This document shows, piece by piece, positions 1 to 10,627 of a stretch of 64,000 nt of DNA. Location: positions 1,485,490 through 1,549,489 of the forward strand of contig CM051021.1 of the NCBI GenBank assembly GCA_027704905.1. Direction: 5' to 3'. This DNA is from Muraenolepis orangiensis. Its lineage: Eukaryota; Chordata; Actinopteri; Gadiformes; Muraenolepididae. Made by a program: the position numbers and the translations under genes. The notes under the pieces are model-generated. The model saw only the letters and a program-made list of their open reading frames with translations, was not told the origin of the DNA and searched no databases. Position 1 is the stretch's first letter; the number at the start of each line of letters is the position of its first letter.

Positions 1-781
1 CAAGGAGCTGATCATGGACTTCAGGAAGCAGAGGGGAGAGCACAGCCCTATCTCCATCGACGGTGTTGCAGTAGAGAGGGTCAGCAGCTTCATGTTCCTC
101 GGCGTGCACATCTCCGAGGACCTCACATGGTCCACGCACACCACACACGTGGAGACAAGGGCCCAACAACGCCTGTATTTCCTCAGGCGTCTGAAGAAAT
201 TCAGCATGGGCCCCCGCATCCTGAGAACATTCTATAACAGCACCATCGAGAGTGTTCTTACAGGGTGTATCACCTGGTATGGGAACTGCACCGCACTCGA
301 GTGCAGAGCGCTTCAAATGGTGGTGCGGACGGCCCAGTATATCGTTGGAGGTGAGCTCCCCTCCCTCCTGGATATATACAACCAGCGGTGCGTGGCCAAG
401 GCCAAACGCATCATGAAAGACATTGCCCACCCCAGCCACGAACTGTACTCACTGTTACCGTCAGGCAGGCGATACCGCAGTATCAAGTTCCGTACAAATA
501 GGCTTAGAGATAGCTTCCACAGTCAGGCCATCAGGCTGCTGAACAAGGGCGTATAGCATATAACAATGTATATTTTATTACATTGATTTATATATACATA
601 TTGCTCTTTTCTGTGCCGATATTTTGCATTTTATAAATTGCATTTTATTTTTATTTTTTTTACTTTATTCTATTTTTATTCTATTTTTATCTATTTTTAT
701 CTTATTTTTATAACTGCTGTCTGTCGTCGGGTATTGCACATAATATTTTCACATCACTGCTTTATACTTGTGTAAACTAGT
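1..781 (+). mobile_element. L2-type LINE, 3' fragment
   Basis: This is the 3' end of a non-LTR retrotransposon entering from the left window edge: the end of the reverse-transcriptase ORF (stop near 556) and then an AT-rich 3' UTR. The 3' UTR matches, apart from scattered changes, the one at about 33900-34150, where the copy continues into a tail of TTGAC repeats. Here the tail is lost and the fragment abuts a GAT-rich microsatellite. The same family supplies the split LINE at 40319-60850. Confidence 0.85.
14..556 (+). pseudogene. LINE ORF2 C-terminal fragment (end of reverse transcriptase)
   Basis: The 180 readable codons correspond to the region downstream of the RT catalytic core in L2/Rex1-type LINEs. 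It starts in the stretch after the FADD palm motif (FRKQRGEHSPISIDG), continues through the thumb-like region (FLGVHISEDLTW) and ends with the conserved LLPSGRRYRS and QAIRLLNKGV motifs and a stop. The annotated ATG is internal; the real ORF began upstream of the window. The catalytic core is absent from the window, so this is a fragment, not a gene. Close paralogues lie at 33548-33901 (+) and 40330-41550 (-). Confidence 0.85.
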
Positions 782-786
782 CGTAG

Positions 787-833
787 TGCGATGATGTTGA
801 TGATGATGATGGTGGTGATGATGGTGATAATGG

Positions 834-880
<47 letters not shown>

Positions 881-1155
881 GTGATGATGGTGATGATGAT
901 GGTGATGTGATGGTGATGGTGATGGTGATGATGATGGTGATGGTGATGGTGATGGTGATGATGATGGTGATGGTGATGGTGATGGTGATGGTGATGGTGG
1001 TGATGATGATGATGGTGATGGTGATGATGATGATGATGATGATGGTGATGGTGATGATGATGTGATGGTGATGGTGATGGAAATGGTGATGGTGATGATT
1101 GTGATGGTGATGATGATGATGGAGATTGTGATGATGATGATGATAATGATTTTAA
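787..1155 (+). repeat. (GAT)n/(GGTGAT)n imperfect microsatellite
   Basis: About 370 bp of GATGAT and GGTGAT units with few interruptions. The His-rich and Ile-rich open frames read from its minus strand are artefacts of the three-base periodicity. Confidence 0.95.
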
Positions 1156-2067
1156 TGACCTCATGCTCCCGTTACGGTCATTGTGTGTAATACCGGAACC
1201 CCACTAATCTTTTTCCCGGGGGTTTGAAATGATCGTCATAACAAAAGATCTCTGACTCTAAACCCTGCATTAGGATCAATAAGAGTGGAAGATGAGGCAG
1301 CGTGATTCAGACCAGCGATCCCACAGCCGTTAAGCAAACTCTCCCATGCTTCATCTCTCTGGGGAGAGAGGGCTGGGTATTACCATAAGAACACACGGTG
1401 GGTCAGAACCCTCGCGGGGCTGATGTCATCTTATAATGAGGTCCCAAAGCACTGACCAATGGGAGGAGGGCTAGCCAGGTGTAGTCCAACAGCGTGATGG
1501 ATGACCCGGGGCCACCGCAGGTCATGGTTGACATACCGTTGGAGCGGGCCCCGCCCACTCCCCATTTTACCCTAACGGGGCCGTTATTGCGGAACAGATC
1601 TTGCGAGGGTCTCTGTTCATGGTGTTGGGCTCCAGGTGAATATTGAACAGGTAAACTCAGCGGCTGGAGTTCAGTCCAGATAGAAACTAAGACCTTCCGT
1701 GTGTAATCTGCTCGCTTACTGACCTCAGCGATGTCATTGGTTGAGTAGCGACACGAGAGATGATATGATCTCTTGGCCGTAGTTTGAACGCAGTCAGAAA
1801 AAACCCATACATAAGTCGCTTTGGAGTATAAGTCGCAGGACCAGAGATTGATGTCTTGTTAACAGTAGGGCGGACTGCAGGGATGGCTCCCGTTATTTAT
1901 TGATCTGCTTCAGACCGTAACTTTCAACAGGGATTTATTTGCATGTGAAACTTTAATCCCCGTCACAGAAGAGAATATCTGAGGCAAGCAGCACCTAGAC
2001 ACAGGCTGTAGTGGTAAAATGGATTACAATTGAAAATAATCTCCAACAACAAACACAAATAAGCAAG
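1156..2067. other. Unassigned low-complexity-poor stretch
   Basis: No convincing gene in about 0.9 kb. No long open frame and no splice-bounded exon stands out. Around 1812-1850 the hexamer TAAGTC occurs twice in the contexts ATAAGTCGCTT and ATAAGTCGCAG, which suggests the edge of a repetitive DNA element, but I could not define its ends. Confidence 0.5.
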
Positions 2068-2240
2068 TAGAGCGACAGGATAGCTCAGTCTGTTGGAACT
2101 TAGGGCTTGGGAACCAGTAGGTCGCCTGTGTCACTGTGTGTGACACAGGATGTGACCAATAAAGAGGATTTAATCCTCCAGATTTAGATTTAGTAGTGAG
2201 TCTGCAGAGGTGTCTGTAAAAGTAAAAATTTATAAGAGGA
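2068..2240 (+). mobile_element. tRNA-derived SINE, internally shortened copy
   Basis: The left part has a tRNA-like promoter head with an A-box-like segment (TAGCTCAGTCTGTTGG near 2083-2098) and a degenerate B-box region. The right part is the tail ACCAATAAAGAGGATTTAAT, followed by ATTTAG repeats. The same tail appears at 2985-3030 and, in reverse orientation, at 7605-7650 and about 16694-16720, so it is a repeated family. The central body present in the longer copies is missing here. Confidence 0.65.
2151..2240 (+). repeat. Left copy of 90-bp direct repeat flanking LINE insertion
   Basis: This 90-bp segment is repeated at 2985-3074 with four mismatches by eye. The two copies directly abut the two ends of the Rex1-like fragment at 2241-2984, as a target-site duplication should. 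It includes the tail of the SINE that was the target. Confidence 0.75.
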
Positions 2241-2984
2241 AAGATCAGAATCCAAATCAGAATCAGAATCAGAAAGTGGTTTATTGCCATATACCGTTAA
2301 AAACATGCATTGGAATTTGACACCGGTTCGGAGCAACACAGTAACGTGCTAAACTAAACAGTACAGACAAGGCAAAACAATACAAGGCAAAACAATAAGT
2401 CCAGTGCAAAATTGGCATTTAAATTTGGCACTAAATCTAAATCTAAGTCAGAGGGGGAGGCGGCCTCGTTGACGAGACTGTTGCGGCCATAATCTTTCTG
2501 GCCCGCTTCAGGGCCCTGGAGTCATGCATGGTCTGGAGGGAAGGCAGGTTGCAGCCGATCACTCTCTCCGCAGAGCGTATGACACGCCGCAGGTTGGACT
2601 TGTCTTTTGCAGTGGCAGTGGGAAACTAGGTGGTGATGGAGAAGGTGAGGATGGACCCAATGATGAAGGTGTAGAAGAGAACCATCATGGACTGAGGCAT
2701 GTTGAATTTCTTCAGCTGCCGCAGCTGATGTTCAGCTCCCACTTGAAGTCCCTGGAGATGATGGTGCCCAGGAAGCGGAAGGAGTCCACGGTGTGAACCG
2801 GGGAGTTGTGTAGGGTGATGGGGGGGAGGGGGGCTGGGGTCTTTCTGAAGTCCACAACCATCTCCACTGTTTTTAGATCGTTTAGCTCCAGGTTGTTACC
2901 ACCGCACAGCAGTCTGTCGATCTCGCGTCTACAGGCAGACTCATCACCCCCATTGATAAGTCCGGGGGTGATGAGTTGCCTATA
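2241..2984 (-). mobile_element. Rex1-like LINE, 5'-truncated copy
   Basis: On the minus strand this reads as the distal part of a Rex1/Babar-type reverse transcriptase, with motifs LELNDLKTVEMVVDFRKT and FRFLGTIISRDFKW and a later segment ERVIGCNLPSLQ. A 3' UTR and a tail of GATTCT units at 2241-2275 follow. Frame breaks and an in-frame stop make it non-functional. It is 5'-truncated near 2984 and flanked by a 90-bp direct duplication. Confidence 0.75.
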
Positions 2985-3074
2985 TGTGACGAATAAAGAG
3001 GATTTAATCCTCCAGATTTAGATTTAGTCGTGAATCTGCAGAGGTGTCTGTAAAAGTAAAAATGTATAAGAGGA
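2985..3074 (+). repeat. Right copy of 90-bp direct repeat
   Basis: Partner of 2151-2240. It begins TGTGACGAATAAAG and ends ATAAGAGGA, with the four differences scattered. It directly follows the truncated 5' end of the minus-strand LINE. Confidence 0.75.
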
Positions 3075-3515
3075 GTGTGTGTAGTGTTTCCTGAAGAGGT
3101 GAGTTTTCAGCCTGTAGTTTAAGATGGACAGTGACTCTGCAGTCCTGACATCCGTGGGAAGTTCATTCCTCCACTTTGGGGCCACAGGACTGAGAACAGC
3201 CGTGACCGCGTAGATCGGCCCTCAGAGGCCCTTAACGACGGCCTGTCAAAATGACCCACTAAGAACGACCATATTAGTCCACCAGTGAATCGTCTTACCG
3301 CCAGAGCTCCGGTGGCGAGGGTCAGGTACGATGTAACTTTACTCGGTGGGCAAGATGTGAGCCCTGCTAACCTCCCTGTGTCTAGCGTTAGCATTTTATT
3401 GGCTTCAGGTCACGATTTAAATTCAAGCAGTTTAAAGTCACGCATTGAACTGACAACCATGTTTTGTGGACGGAAACTACTGAAGGAGGTTGACACCTCA
3501 CTTAGCTGCAGGCGG
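3075..3515. other. Unassigned, probably repeat-derived
   Basis: No supported gene. The part around 3100-3230 has the feel of a dispersed fish repeat, and the overlapping open frames on both strands (about 80-91 codons) have no recognisable domain. I could not place it in a family. Confidence 0.4.
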
Positions 3516-3517
3516 GG

Positions 3518-3580
3518 AGGGTGGTGATGGTGGTGGTGGTGTTGATGACAGTGATGGCGGTGGTGGTGGTGGTGAAGGGG
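3518..3580 (+). repeat. (GGT/GAT)n microsatellite
   Basis: Short imperfect trinucleotide repeat; an 11-C run follows at about 3617-3627. Confidence 0.85.
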
Positions 3581-3749
3581 CATGTGGAGGGTGGAAGATA
3601 TAATAATTACCATACCCCCCCCCCCCCTTACCCTTGGCTCATTTTCTTGCCTATCGACCAAAGGCTTGATTTCATCCCGCTGACACGCACAGACGACCGC
3701 ACTTGACACGGATAAATGACCATGTCTCCATCAGCACGTTTAGTGTCAC

Positions 3750-3870
3750 ACACACACACCACACGCACATGCCCCCACACACACACACCACACACACACA
3801 CACACCACACACCACACACACACACACACACCACACACACACACACAAGCACACACACACGCACACACAT
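3750..3870 (+). repeat. (CA)n microsatellite, imperfect
   Basis: About 120 bp of CA repeats interrupted by ACC and AAG triplets. Cys/Val and Thr/His frames across it are not genes. Confidence 0.95.
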
Positions 3871-3975
3871 ACACAGGGCATCAAATGACATTTCCCTATC
3901 CTTATTGTGTCTGTAACCTCGGCCGTCCTCCATCTCCTACTGCACCCCACTCTTCTCAGCCATATTCCCTCAAGA

Positions 3976-5275
3976 TACAAGATACAAGATTTTTATTTGC
4001 CATTTGTAACAAGTACATAGGAACACTTACTCCCCAGTCCCTCCCACAGTATAAATCTTAAAAACAACACCATAAAATTAAAATGATATTTACAATAAGA
4101 TAAACAAAAAAGAGCAGCAAAGTGACTTAAATGATATGTACATGTTTTTTTAAGGGTTTTTTTTTACAAAAATGTTTCAAAAACATTGTAAGTGCTAGTA
4201 GTGCAGCAGCATCGTGAATACAGTGAAGTACAGTGCAGTAACTGTGATGAGTCCAGAAAGTCCAGCAAAGTATGTAAGTGTAATGGTAATGACTATGTTA
4301 TGAAAGTGAAAGTGGCAGCACTCCTAGCAATTCAGTAGGTGCACTGCCTGTGGATAAAAACGATCCTTAAACCTGGTAGTACTTGTACGGATGCTGCGCA
4401 ACCGGCAACGAGGCGGTAGGGGGGAGAAGAGATGGTGCCCAGGGTGGTTGCAGTCCTTTGTGATGGACATGGCCTTCTTCTACCTGAAGATCTCCTCAAT
4501 GCATGGAAGTGCACACCCGATGATCTTCTCTGCCATCCTCACGACCCTCTTGATGGCTTTCTTGTCCCGTGCAGTGGTGTTGCCACTGCACGTACCACAC
4601 AGTGACGCTACCCTTCAGGACGCTCTCTACGGTGCCACGATAGAAGTTCACCTCTGGCCTATACCATCAAGCATAGAGGCGCTGGTGTGCCTTCTTCAGC
4701 ATGACCTCCGTGTTGCGTGTCCACGCCAGGTAATCAAAAATCTGTAGTCCCAGGAAACGGAAGCAGCTGACAACTTCCACCGGTGTCCCGTCCAGGCTGA
4801 TGGTGGAGTGGGTGCCCTGGCGGCACCTGAAGTCCACGATGAGCTCCTTGGTCTTGCTGACATTCAGTACGAGGCTGTTGTCCTCACACCATCCGGTCAA
4901 CTGGAATACCTCATCTCTGTACTCCGTTTCATCCCCCTCGCTTATCAAGCCGATGACTGTGGTGTCGTCTGCAAACTTTTAAATCCGATTATTGCTGTAC
5001 GTGGCAGTACAGTCATGTGTGTACAGCGAGTACAGCCGGGGACTGAGGCAACAGTCTTGGGATGCTCCGGTGTTGAGGACCAGAGTGAATGAGATGTTGT
5101 TCCCAATCTTCACCACTTGAGGCCTGCCCGTCAGGAAGTCCATAATCCAGTTATAGATGGGGGCGCCAAGACCTAGGTCCCTCAGTTTCAGGACCAACTT
5201 GGATTGATGGTGTTGAACGCCGAGCTGTAGTCAATGAACAGCAGTCTGCTCCTCCTGTCTAGATGCTGCAGGGCC
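3976..5275 (-). mobile_element. L2/Rex1-type LINE with ATCTTGT tail, 5'-truncated
   Basis: On the minus strand the order is an RT palm region, thumb-like region, C-terminal region, 3' UTR and a tail of ATCTTGT units at 3976-3996. The RT region includes LYSLYTHDCTATYSNN, with the usual GAPQGCVLSP box decayed to GASQDCCLSP, then KTKELIVDFR. Frame breaks split the ORF into pieces at 4979-5197 and 4667-4948. The 5' end is lost in the CT-rich tract at 5277. The same tail marks copies near 8650-9321, 9715-9805 and 26178-26590. Confidence 0.8.
4667..5197 (-). pseudogene. Broken LINE reverse transcriptase fragment
   Basis: Two minus-strand open frames (4979-5197 and 4667-4948) read as consecutive parts of one L2/Rex1-type RT. 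The first covers the segment before the catalytic FADD box; the second starts just after it and runs into the thumb-like region (CFRFLGLQIFDYLAW). A frame change near 4950-4980 separates them. The remaining C-terminal part down to about 4330 is recognisable only in short pieces. Confidence 0.75.
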
Positions 5276-5276
5276 T

Positions 5277-5638
<362 letters not shown>

Positions 5639-5787
5639 TCTCTCTCCCCCTCTCGCTCCCTCCCTCTCTCTCTCTCTGTTCCACTCAGCAATGCTCCGAG
5701 AACATGTGCAGGGACCTCTCCTCTCCTGTACAATTTCCCAGCATAGATTTGGAGTTGATAAAAGCAGTCAGTAGAAATGTGGAGAAA

Positions 5788-5789
<2 letters not shown>

Positions 5790-5867
<78 letters not shown>
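5790..5867 (+). repeat. (GA)n microsatellite
   Basis: About 78 bp of pure GA repeats, the inverse complement of the upstream (CT)n tract. Confidence 0.95.
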
Positions 5868-5868
<1 letters not shown>

Positions 5869-6325
5869 CACTGGTCCATCACCTGCAGAGTCCCTTGGCT
5901 CCTCAAGGAGATATGTCTCCTGTTAGTTGAAGTGTGATTGCACCGTGGCTCCTCTCAAGATGGCCTGCAGAGAGATGGGTCTCAGAGAAGAGAAACTTGC
6001 ACCTCCTTCTGCTTTCTGTCTTTTTCAAGCAGTGAGAATTATTCTTGTACAGTTTTAGTATTTGTTATGACGAGGGCGTGTCAGCAACACAGCGGATAGC
6101 TGTGAACCAAAGTCAGGCCCAGTGTGGGCAGCTATATTGTGGAGGGAAGACCCTCATTAGGACCCCGAGCCAAGCCCCATCTGTAAGGCAGGATCAATTA
6201 TGAAGTTGTCCCAGACATAATGAATACAATAAAGCCCATAATAAGCCTTTGTATAACTAGCTTCTGATATGTCTCTGTATGGTCTCTCCATCCTTATACC
6301 CTTCTATCTGTCTGTCTGTCTTCAG
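5868..6325. other. Unassigned
   Basis: No gene, splice-bounded exon or recognisable element seen in this stretch. Confidence 0.5.
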
Positions 6326-6435
6326 GGGCTTCAGGGACAAAGAGACACCAGATAAGGGAAGGTATCCCGTAGAGCTTCCCGTGGAGGGGAATGACTTTCT
6401 GTTCCTCTTCCCGTTCTCAAATGAAGGGTGCAAAG
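6326..6435 (+). CDS. Weak candidate host exon
   Basis: A pyrimidine-rich tract ending TCTGTCTTCAG precedes an open stretch that reads GFRDKETPDKGRYPVE and onward. Possible donors lie at 6428 (GTGC) and 6436 (GTTT); neither matches the donor consensus well. I recognise no domain. Its phase does not join cleanly with the better candidate exon at 7949, so it may be chance or belong to another transcript. Confidence 0.2.
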
Positions 6436-6537
6436 GTTTTTTTTCCTTCCTAATCAATCGATTGAAAATATTCTGAGACGGCTTTCATTCATCCACTAGT
6501 TCATTGGGTTGATAGTTTGTAAGTTATGTAGTTTCTT

Positions 6538-6660
6538 TCTCCCTCCCTCCCTCCCTGCCTCCTTCCCTCCCTCCCTCCCTCTCTTTCTTCCTGCCTCCCT
6601 CCCTCCCTGCCTCCCTCCCTGCCTCCCTCCCTCCTCTCCCTCCCTCCCTCCCTCCCAACC
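6538..6660 (+). repeat. (CCCT)n microsatellite
   Basis: Imperfect CCCT/CCTG units over about 120 bp. Confidence 0.95.
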
Positions 6661-6794
6661 TCTCACACACAGAAAAATACTACACCTCACTCCTCAACCT
6701 AAAAGTACCCTGACACGTCTGCACAAGTAGATTGAGAGAGACTGAAGCTCTGAGAGATACTGTGACACCACCATTGATGTGTGGGGACCCCAGG

Positions 6795-6945
6795 GGGTCT
6801 AGAGCATACAGCCATGAAGCTAGTTGATGTATCACTTATTCCTTATAGAGCATACAGTCATGAAGCTAGTTGATTTATCTCCTATTCCTTATAGGGCATA
6901 CAGCCATGAAGCTAGTTGATTCATTAATTTCTTATTCCTTTACAA
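6795..6945 (+). repeat. Three-copy tandem repeat, about 50 bp unit
   Basis: The phrase CATACAGCCATGAAGCTAGT (or CAGTCATG) recurs three times near 6805, 6848 and 6898, each followed by TTGATTTAT-like sequence and ATTCCTTATAG. Confidence 0.8.
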
Positions 6946-7600
6946 TTCCTGACCCAGACATTGTTATCTTTAACCTGTGAGTCATCCCCACTCATTTAAA
7001 TATATTAACCTATAGCCACGGCTCACCCACATCTATTCATCTATTCAGACCCAATCAACCAACCAAAAGAACATGGGTGGGGGGGGGAGGGAGAGCAGAT
7101 GAGGACATAAACGCGCCCCTGGATGGTAACCACGGCGCGGTGGCTGATAGCGTGATATCCACTGTGAGGCTGCGGAGCGGAGGGGACGAGACCAGAGATA
7201 ACGCTGTCACATCCCTCGCCATCCTCTCTCTCTCCTCCTCCTCCCCCCTCTCCCCCTCCTCCCCCCACGCATGCAGACAGAATGAAAGGAACAAGGTGGG
7301 GTAATGCCTCGAGGGGTTTAAAAGAGTTTTTCCTCTTCCTGTCCTTCACAGCTTACTGTCCGTCAAGATTAGACATGTCTGTGTTCCTAACATAAAAGAT
7401 AAATAGATCAAACCGAGCAGAGAATCTCCACCACTGGTAAACTTTCCATAACCTCTTCTGATGAAGCAGCAGCCCATACAACCTTTCAATCTGAGGCTTT
7501 TCATTCCACTCTGAAGACGATCTGGATTTGTTTTTGTGTGATTCTTCTTCTACTTCTTTAGGATGGATCTGGAGGCCAAGAGACCTCCAGAATGGGCCTC
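6946..7600. other. Unassigned
   Basis: No supported gene. Contains a short G-run (7077-7090) and a CTCC-rich patch (7225-7270); the overlapping frames across them are low complexity. Confidence 0.5.
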
Positions 7601-7604
7601 TTCT

Positions 7605-7912
7605 AATCTGAATCTGGAGGATTTTAAATCCTCTTTATTGGTCACATACATGTACACACACACATTTAACCCATCCTCGTATTAGGAGCAGTGGGCAGCT
7701 TTTGTACATACAGCTGCCCGGGTAGTAGTGTAGGGATCTGGTGCCTTGCTCAAGGGCACATCTGCAAACTGGCACCTCGTTCCACAAGCACCAGTTCTCA
7801 CTCCGTACTCGGTCGGTTTTTTGAGGGACTTGAACCGGCGACCCTCCGGTTCCCAAGCCAAGTCCCAACAGACGGAGCTACTGCCGTCCTCTCTTTTGTG
7901 TGTCCTGTAGCG
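7605..7912 (-). mobile_element. V-SINE-like tRNA-derived SINE
   Basis: Read on the minus strand, the head (about 7912-7830) has an A-box-like TAGCTCCGTCTGTTGG and a B-box-like CGGTTCAAGTCCC. The body contains CCTTGAGCAAGGCACC and a segment ending GGGTTAAATG, as in vertebrate V-SINE-type elements. The tail at 7605-7650 is GACCAATAAAGAGGATTT-like and is shared with the copy at 2068-2240. The head is a promoter relic and not a tRNA gene. Confidence 0.7.
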
Positions 7913-7948
7913 ACCCGGTCTAACCAGCTCCTTGTTCTTCCTCACCAG

Positions 7949-8030
7949 GGCCGCTACCCGGACCAGGGGGACATCCTGCTGTCCTCAGGTGACCTGCGCT
8001 TGGTGCTCAGAGTGGAATGGAATGGAATCG
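7949..8030 (+). CDS. Candidate internal exon of an unrecognised host gene
   Basis: An acceptor (TTCTTCCTCACCAG, ending 7948) and a near-consensus donor (GTAAGTTC, from 8031) bound 82 bp. In the phase-0 frame it encodes 27 residues, beginning GRYPDQGDILLSSGD and ending RVEWNGI, and leaves one base over. The next candidate exon at 16355 needs exactly that phase (G plus TC gives valine) and is open throughout in it. I do not recognise the protein. The intervening 8.3 kb is packed with insertions, including the Rex3 element, which fits an intron. A second frame of this exon is also open, so the frame choice rests on the phase match. Confidence 0.5.
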
Positions 8031-8645
8031 GTAAGTTCTCTTTTTGGATTTTACAACGCCACAAACCAGACTTTTCATGAGCCTCCGACTGTCTTACCGA
8101 GCAACAAGTAGACCCCCCACCCTGACTGCAAGACTTGAGTTTGACCCAATTGACCCAAAGCAGGCCGTGCTCTCTGGGTTGTTTGCTCCTCTCTGGCGTT
8201 TGTCAAAGCGACCCACTATGTCAGAATGCTGACAGAAGCCACCAGGAGCAGAGCGCCCTATAGGAATAAAATGGAGAGGAATAAGACACACGACTTCTAG
8301 TGGTCTGATGCTGCTACTGCAGTCGCTGAATAAATACAGTGGAGTGAAATTATATATATGAAAAATAAATAATTAAATAAATAAAAATATATATATACTG
8401 TTTACATGAAAAAACTTGTAAAGGTGAGTTGGCCTATTGGATGGTTACCTGTATCTAAGGTCAACACAAAGCTCAGAATGTTTTGAACAGCACTCAGTAC
8501 CCACTTATAAATCTGCAAGTTTATTTTAAAGCACTCTGCGGCAATCACAAATGAAAATAAATCTAAAAGAATTTATGAGTATAAAGTCCTTCCCTTCTCT
8601 CTTGTACCCGACAGTGTTTTGGGTGACTTGTAATACAACATTCAA
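8031..8645. other. Unassigned, putative intronic sequence
   Basis: AT-rich in part (8345-8400). No gene or clear repeat family identified. Confidence 0.4.
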
Positions 8646-9318
8646 AGATCTACAACGCTATCCTGAAGCTAGGGGCCACGCCCACAGGTACGAGTGTTCA
8701 CCCCGTGGCACCGTAGAGAGCGTTCTGATGATGGACGTCACTGTGTGGTACGGCAACACCACTGCACGGGACAGAGGGTCGTGAGGACGGCAGAGAAGAT
8801 CATCAGATGTGCACTTCCATGCATTGAGAAGATCTTTAAGACCCGATGTCTGAAGAAGGCCATGTCCATCATAAAGGACTGCAACCACCCTGGGCACCAT
8901 CTCTTCTCCCCCCTACCGTCTGCCGGTTGCGCAGCATCCGTACAACAAGGACTACCAGGTTTAAGGATAGTTTTTATCCACAGGCAGTGCGCCTACTGAA
9001 CAAGATACAAGATACAAGATCAATTTGTATTGGCCATTTGTAAAGTACATAGGAATGCTTACATAGGAATGCTTTCACTTCCACTTTCATAACATAGTCA
9101 TTAACATTACACTTACATACTTTGCTGGACTTTCTGGACTCATCACAGTTACTGCACTGTACTGCACTGTACATTTCATTTAGGTCACTTTGCTGCTCTT
9201 TTTTTGGTTTATTGATCTTTTTTTATCTAATTTTTATTTATATGGTGTTGTTTTGGAGATTTATGCATTCCTATGTACGTATGTTACAAATGGCCAATAA
9301 AAATCTTGTATCTTGTAT

Positions 9319-9321
<3 letters not shown>
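8646..9321 (+). mobile_element. L2/Rex1-type LINE 3' end with nested inverted tail
   Basis: Frame-broken RT C-terminal sequence (8646-9000; pieces SPLPS and RFKDSFYPQAVRLLN are readable) leads to a 3' UTR and a tail of ATCTTGT units at about 9303-9321. Between them, at 9001-9075, sits a short segment in the opposite orientation, itself a 3' end of the same family (starts CAAGATACAAGATACAAG). A (GA)n microsatellite starts directly at the tail. Confidence 0.75.
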
Positions 9322-9410
<89 letters not shown>

Positions 9411-9416
9411 GGAGAC

Positions 9417-9454
<38 letters not shown>

Positions 9455-9530
9455 GGAGAGAGGGAGACAGAGAGAGAGAGAGAGAGAGAGGGAGAGAGGG
9501 AGAGGGGAGGGGATGAGAGAGAGAGAGGAG
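9322..9530 (+). repeat. Long (GA)n microsatellite
   Basis: About 200 bp of GA repeats with GGGAGA and GACAGA interruptions, growing directly out of the LINE tail. Confidence 0.95.
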
Positions 9531-9639
9531 GAGGTCTTGTTCCCTGTTCAACGGTCTTGATACACACGGAGCATCACAGAAGATCTTCATCTGATCACAG
9601 CTGTTAGGCTGTTATCACGGCACCCCAGGGACACACACA

Positions 9640-9666
9640 AAAACACACACACACACACACACACAG
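9640..9666 (+). repeat. Short (CA)n microsatellite
   Basis: CA repeats with one AAAA interruption. Confidence 0.9.
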
Positions 9667-9714
9667 ATACCGATGCTACTGGACTATTATGTATAGTGTT
9701 TTTATAGTATTGTT

Positions 9715-9806
9715 TTGTATGTATACTGCAGGAGGGAATGGGGAGTAAGCATTCCATTGTACTTGTTTCAAATGGCCAATACAAATCTTGTATCTTGTAT
9801 TTTGTA
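9715..9806 (+). mobile_element. LINE 3' tail fragment
   Basis: A short 3' UTR piece (GGAGGGAATGGGGAGTAAGC), followed by AATGGCCAATACAAATC and ATCTTGT units. It is the same tail module found near 15770, 16230, 17920 and 35440. Confidence 0.75.
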
Positions 9807-10504
9807 TTGCTACTATTGCTTTGACAGCCTTAGAATATAAAATAGACACGGTATGGGGGAAAGTGCGGAAGGATGGCGGTCGAGCCGAGAGCACATGTCA
9901 TGGATGGAAACGCTTGTTAAACCTGCAGCTAGGCTGTCTAGTGAACCGCTGTGACATACACCGTGGACATTTGTGTCGCTTACGATGTTTAGCCTAATCC
10001 TAAGCCTAAGCGTGTATTTAGCCTTCGATATTAGCTGCTGACACGTTACCACTGGAGGTCGACATGTTAAAAGATTCTTTCAAAGGCTATTCGGAATTGT
10101 TCCAGACGTTAGCGAGACAAGTGACACTAAGACTCAAAACAGCACAAGAAAAGCTAGAAGCTGTTCTTTGTGAAGTCAGAGAGGATTTGACACTGGAACG
10201 CCGAGTCAAGCGGTTTATCGTTTTCCGTCCTCCAGACTTCACTGTGTCCGGGCAACGGGAGTCTAAACCGTTTGTCCTAATGGAAAGCGACTGCATTCAT
10301 AATGCTGCTGCACTACATTTATATATCATCCATCACTCACTTTATTGTTATTTTTATTGTTATTTTTATTGTGTACAGTTATTATTATTATTGTTTAGTT
10401 GTCACAGATTGAGTTAGGTCCCAAATGCGGCACACGGGACACCAAGGACAGTTTTTGATATTTATTATAAATCCACACAGACAGGGGCAGGCAGAAAATG
10501 TGCA
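9807..10504. other. Unassigned; one open frame without recognisable domain
   Basis: An open frame at 10064-10417 (+) starts MLKDSFKGYSELF and has a charged, possibly helical stretch (ARQVTLRLKTAQEKLE). I recognise no family, and its last 30 codons run into repeat-like ATTATT sequence shared with about 15400-15470. It could be a fragment of a transposon accessory ORF or chance. Confidence 0.3.
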
Positions 10505-10615
10505 GTTGCAGGAGTCTCTTTTAAAAGCAGGCTGATAGAGCAACTTGAGCGTTGAAAAGATATTGTGCATTGAACAGAGAAACGTAATATGGATTGCATT
10601 GAACTGTAGGCTAAT

Positions 10616-10627
10616 ATCTGTAAATGT
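10616..10627. repeat. Target-site duplication of Rex3, copy 1
   Basis: ATCTGTAAATGT, identical to 13755-13766; together they bracket the Rex3 insertion. Confidence 0.9.

Noticed and set aside
754..1164. His/Ile-rich 136-codon frame
   Set aside because: Reading of a GAT-type microsatellite, not a histidine-rich protein.
10064..10417. 117-codon open frame as a host gene
   Set aside because: No recognisable domain, no splice or promoter context, and its end lies in repeat sequence. Kept only as an unassigned stretch.
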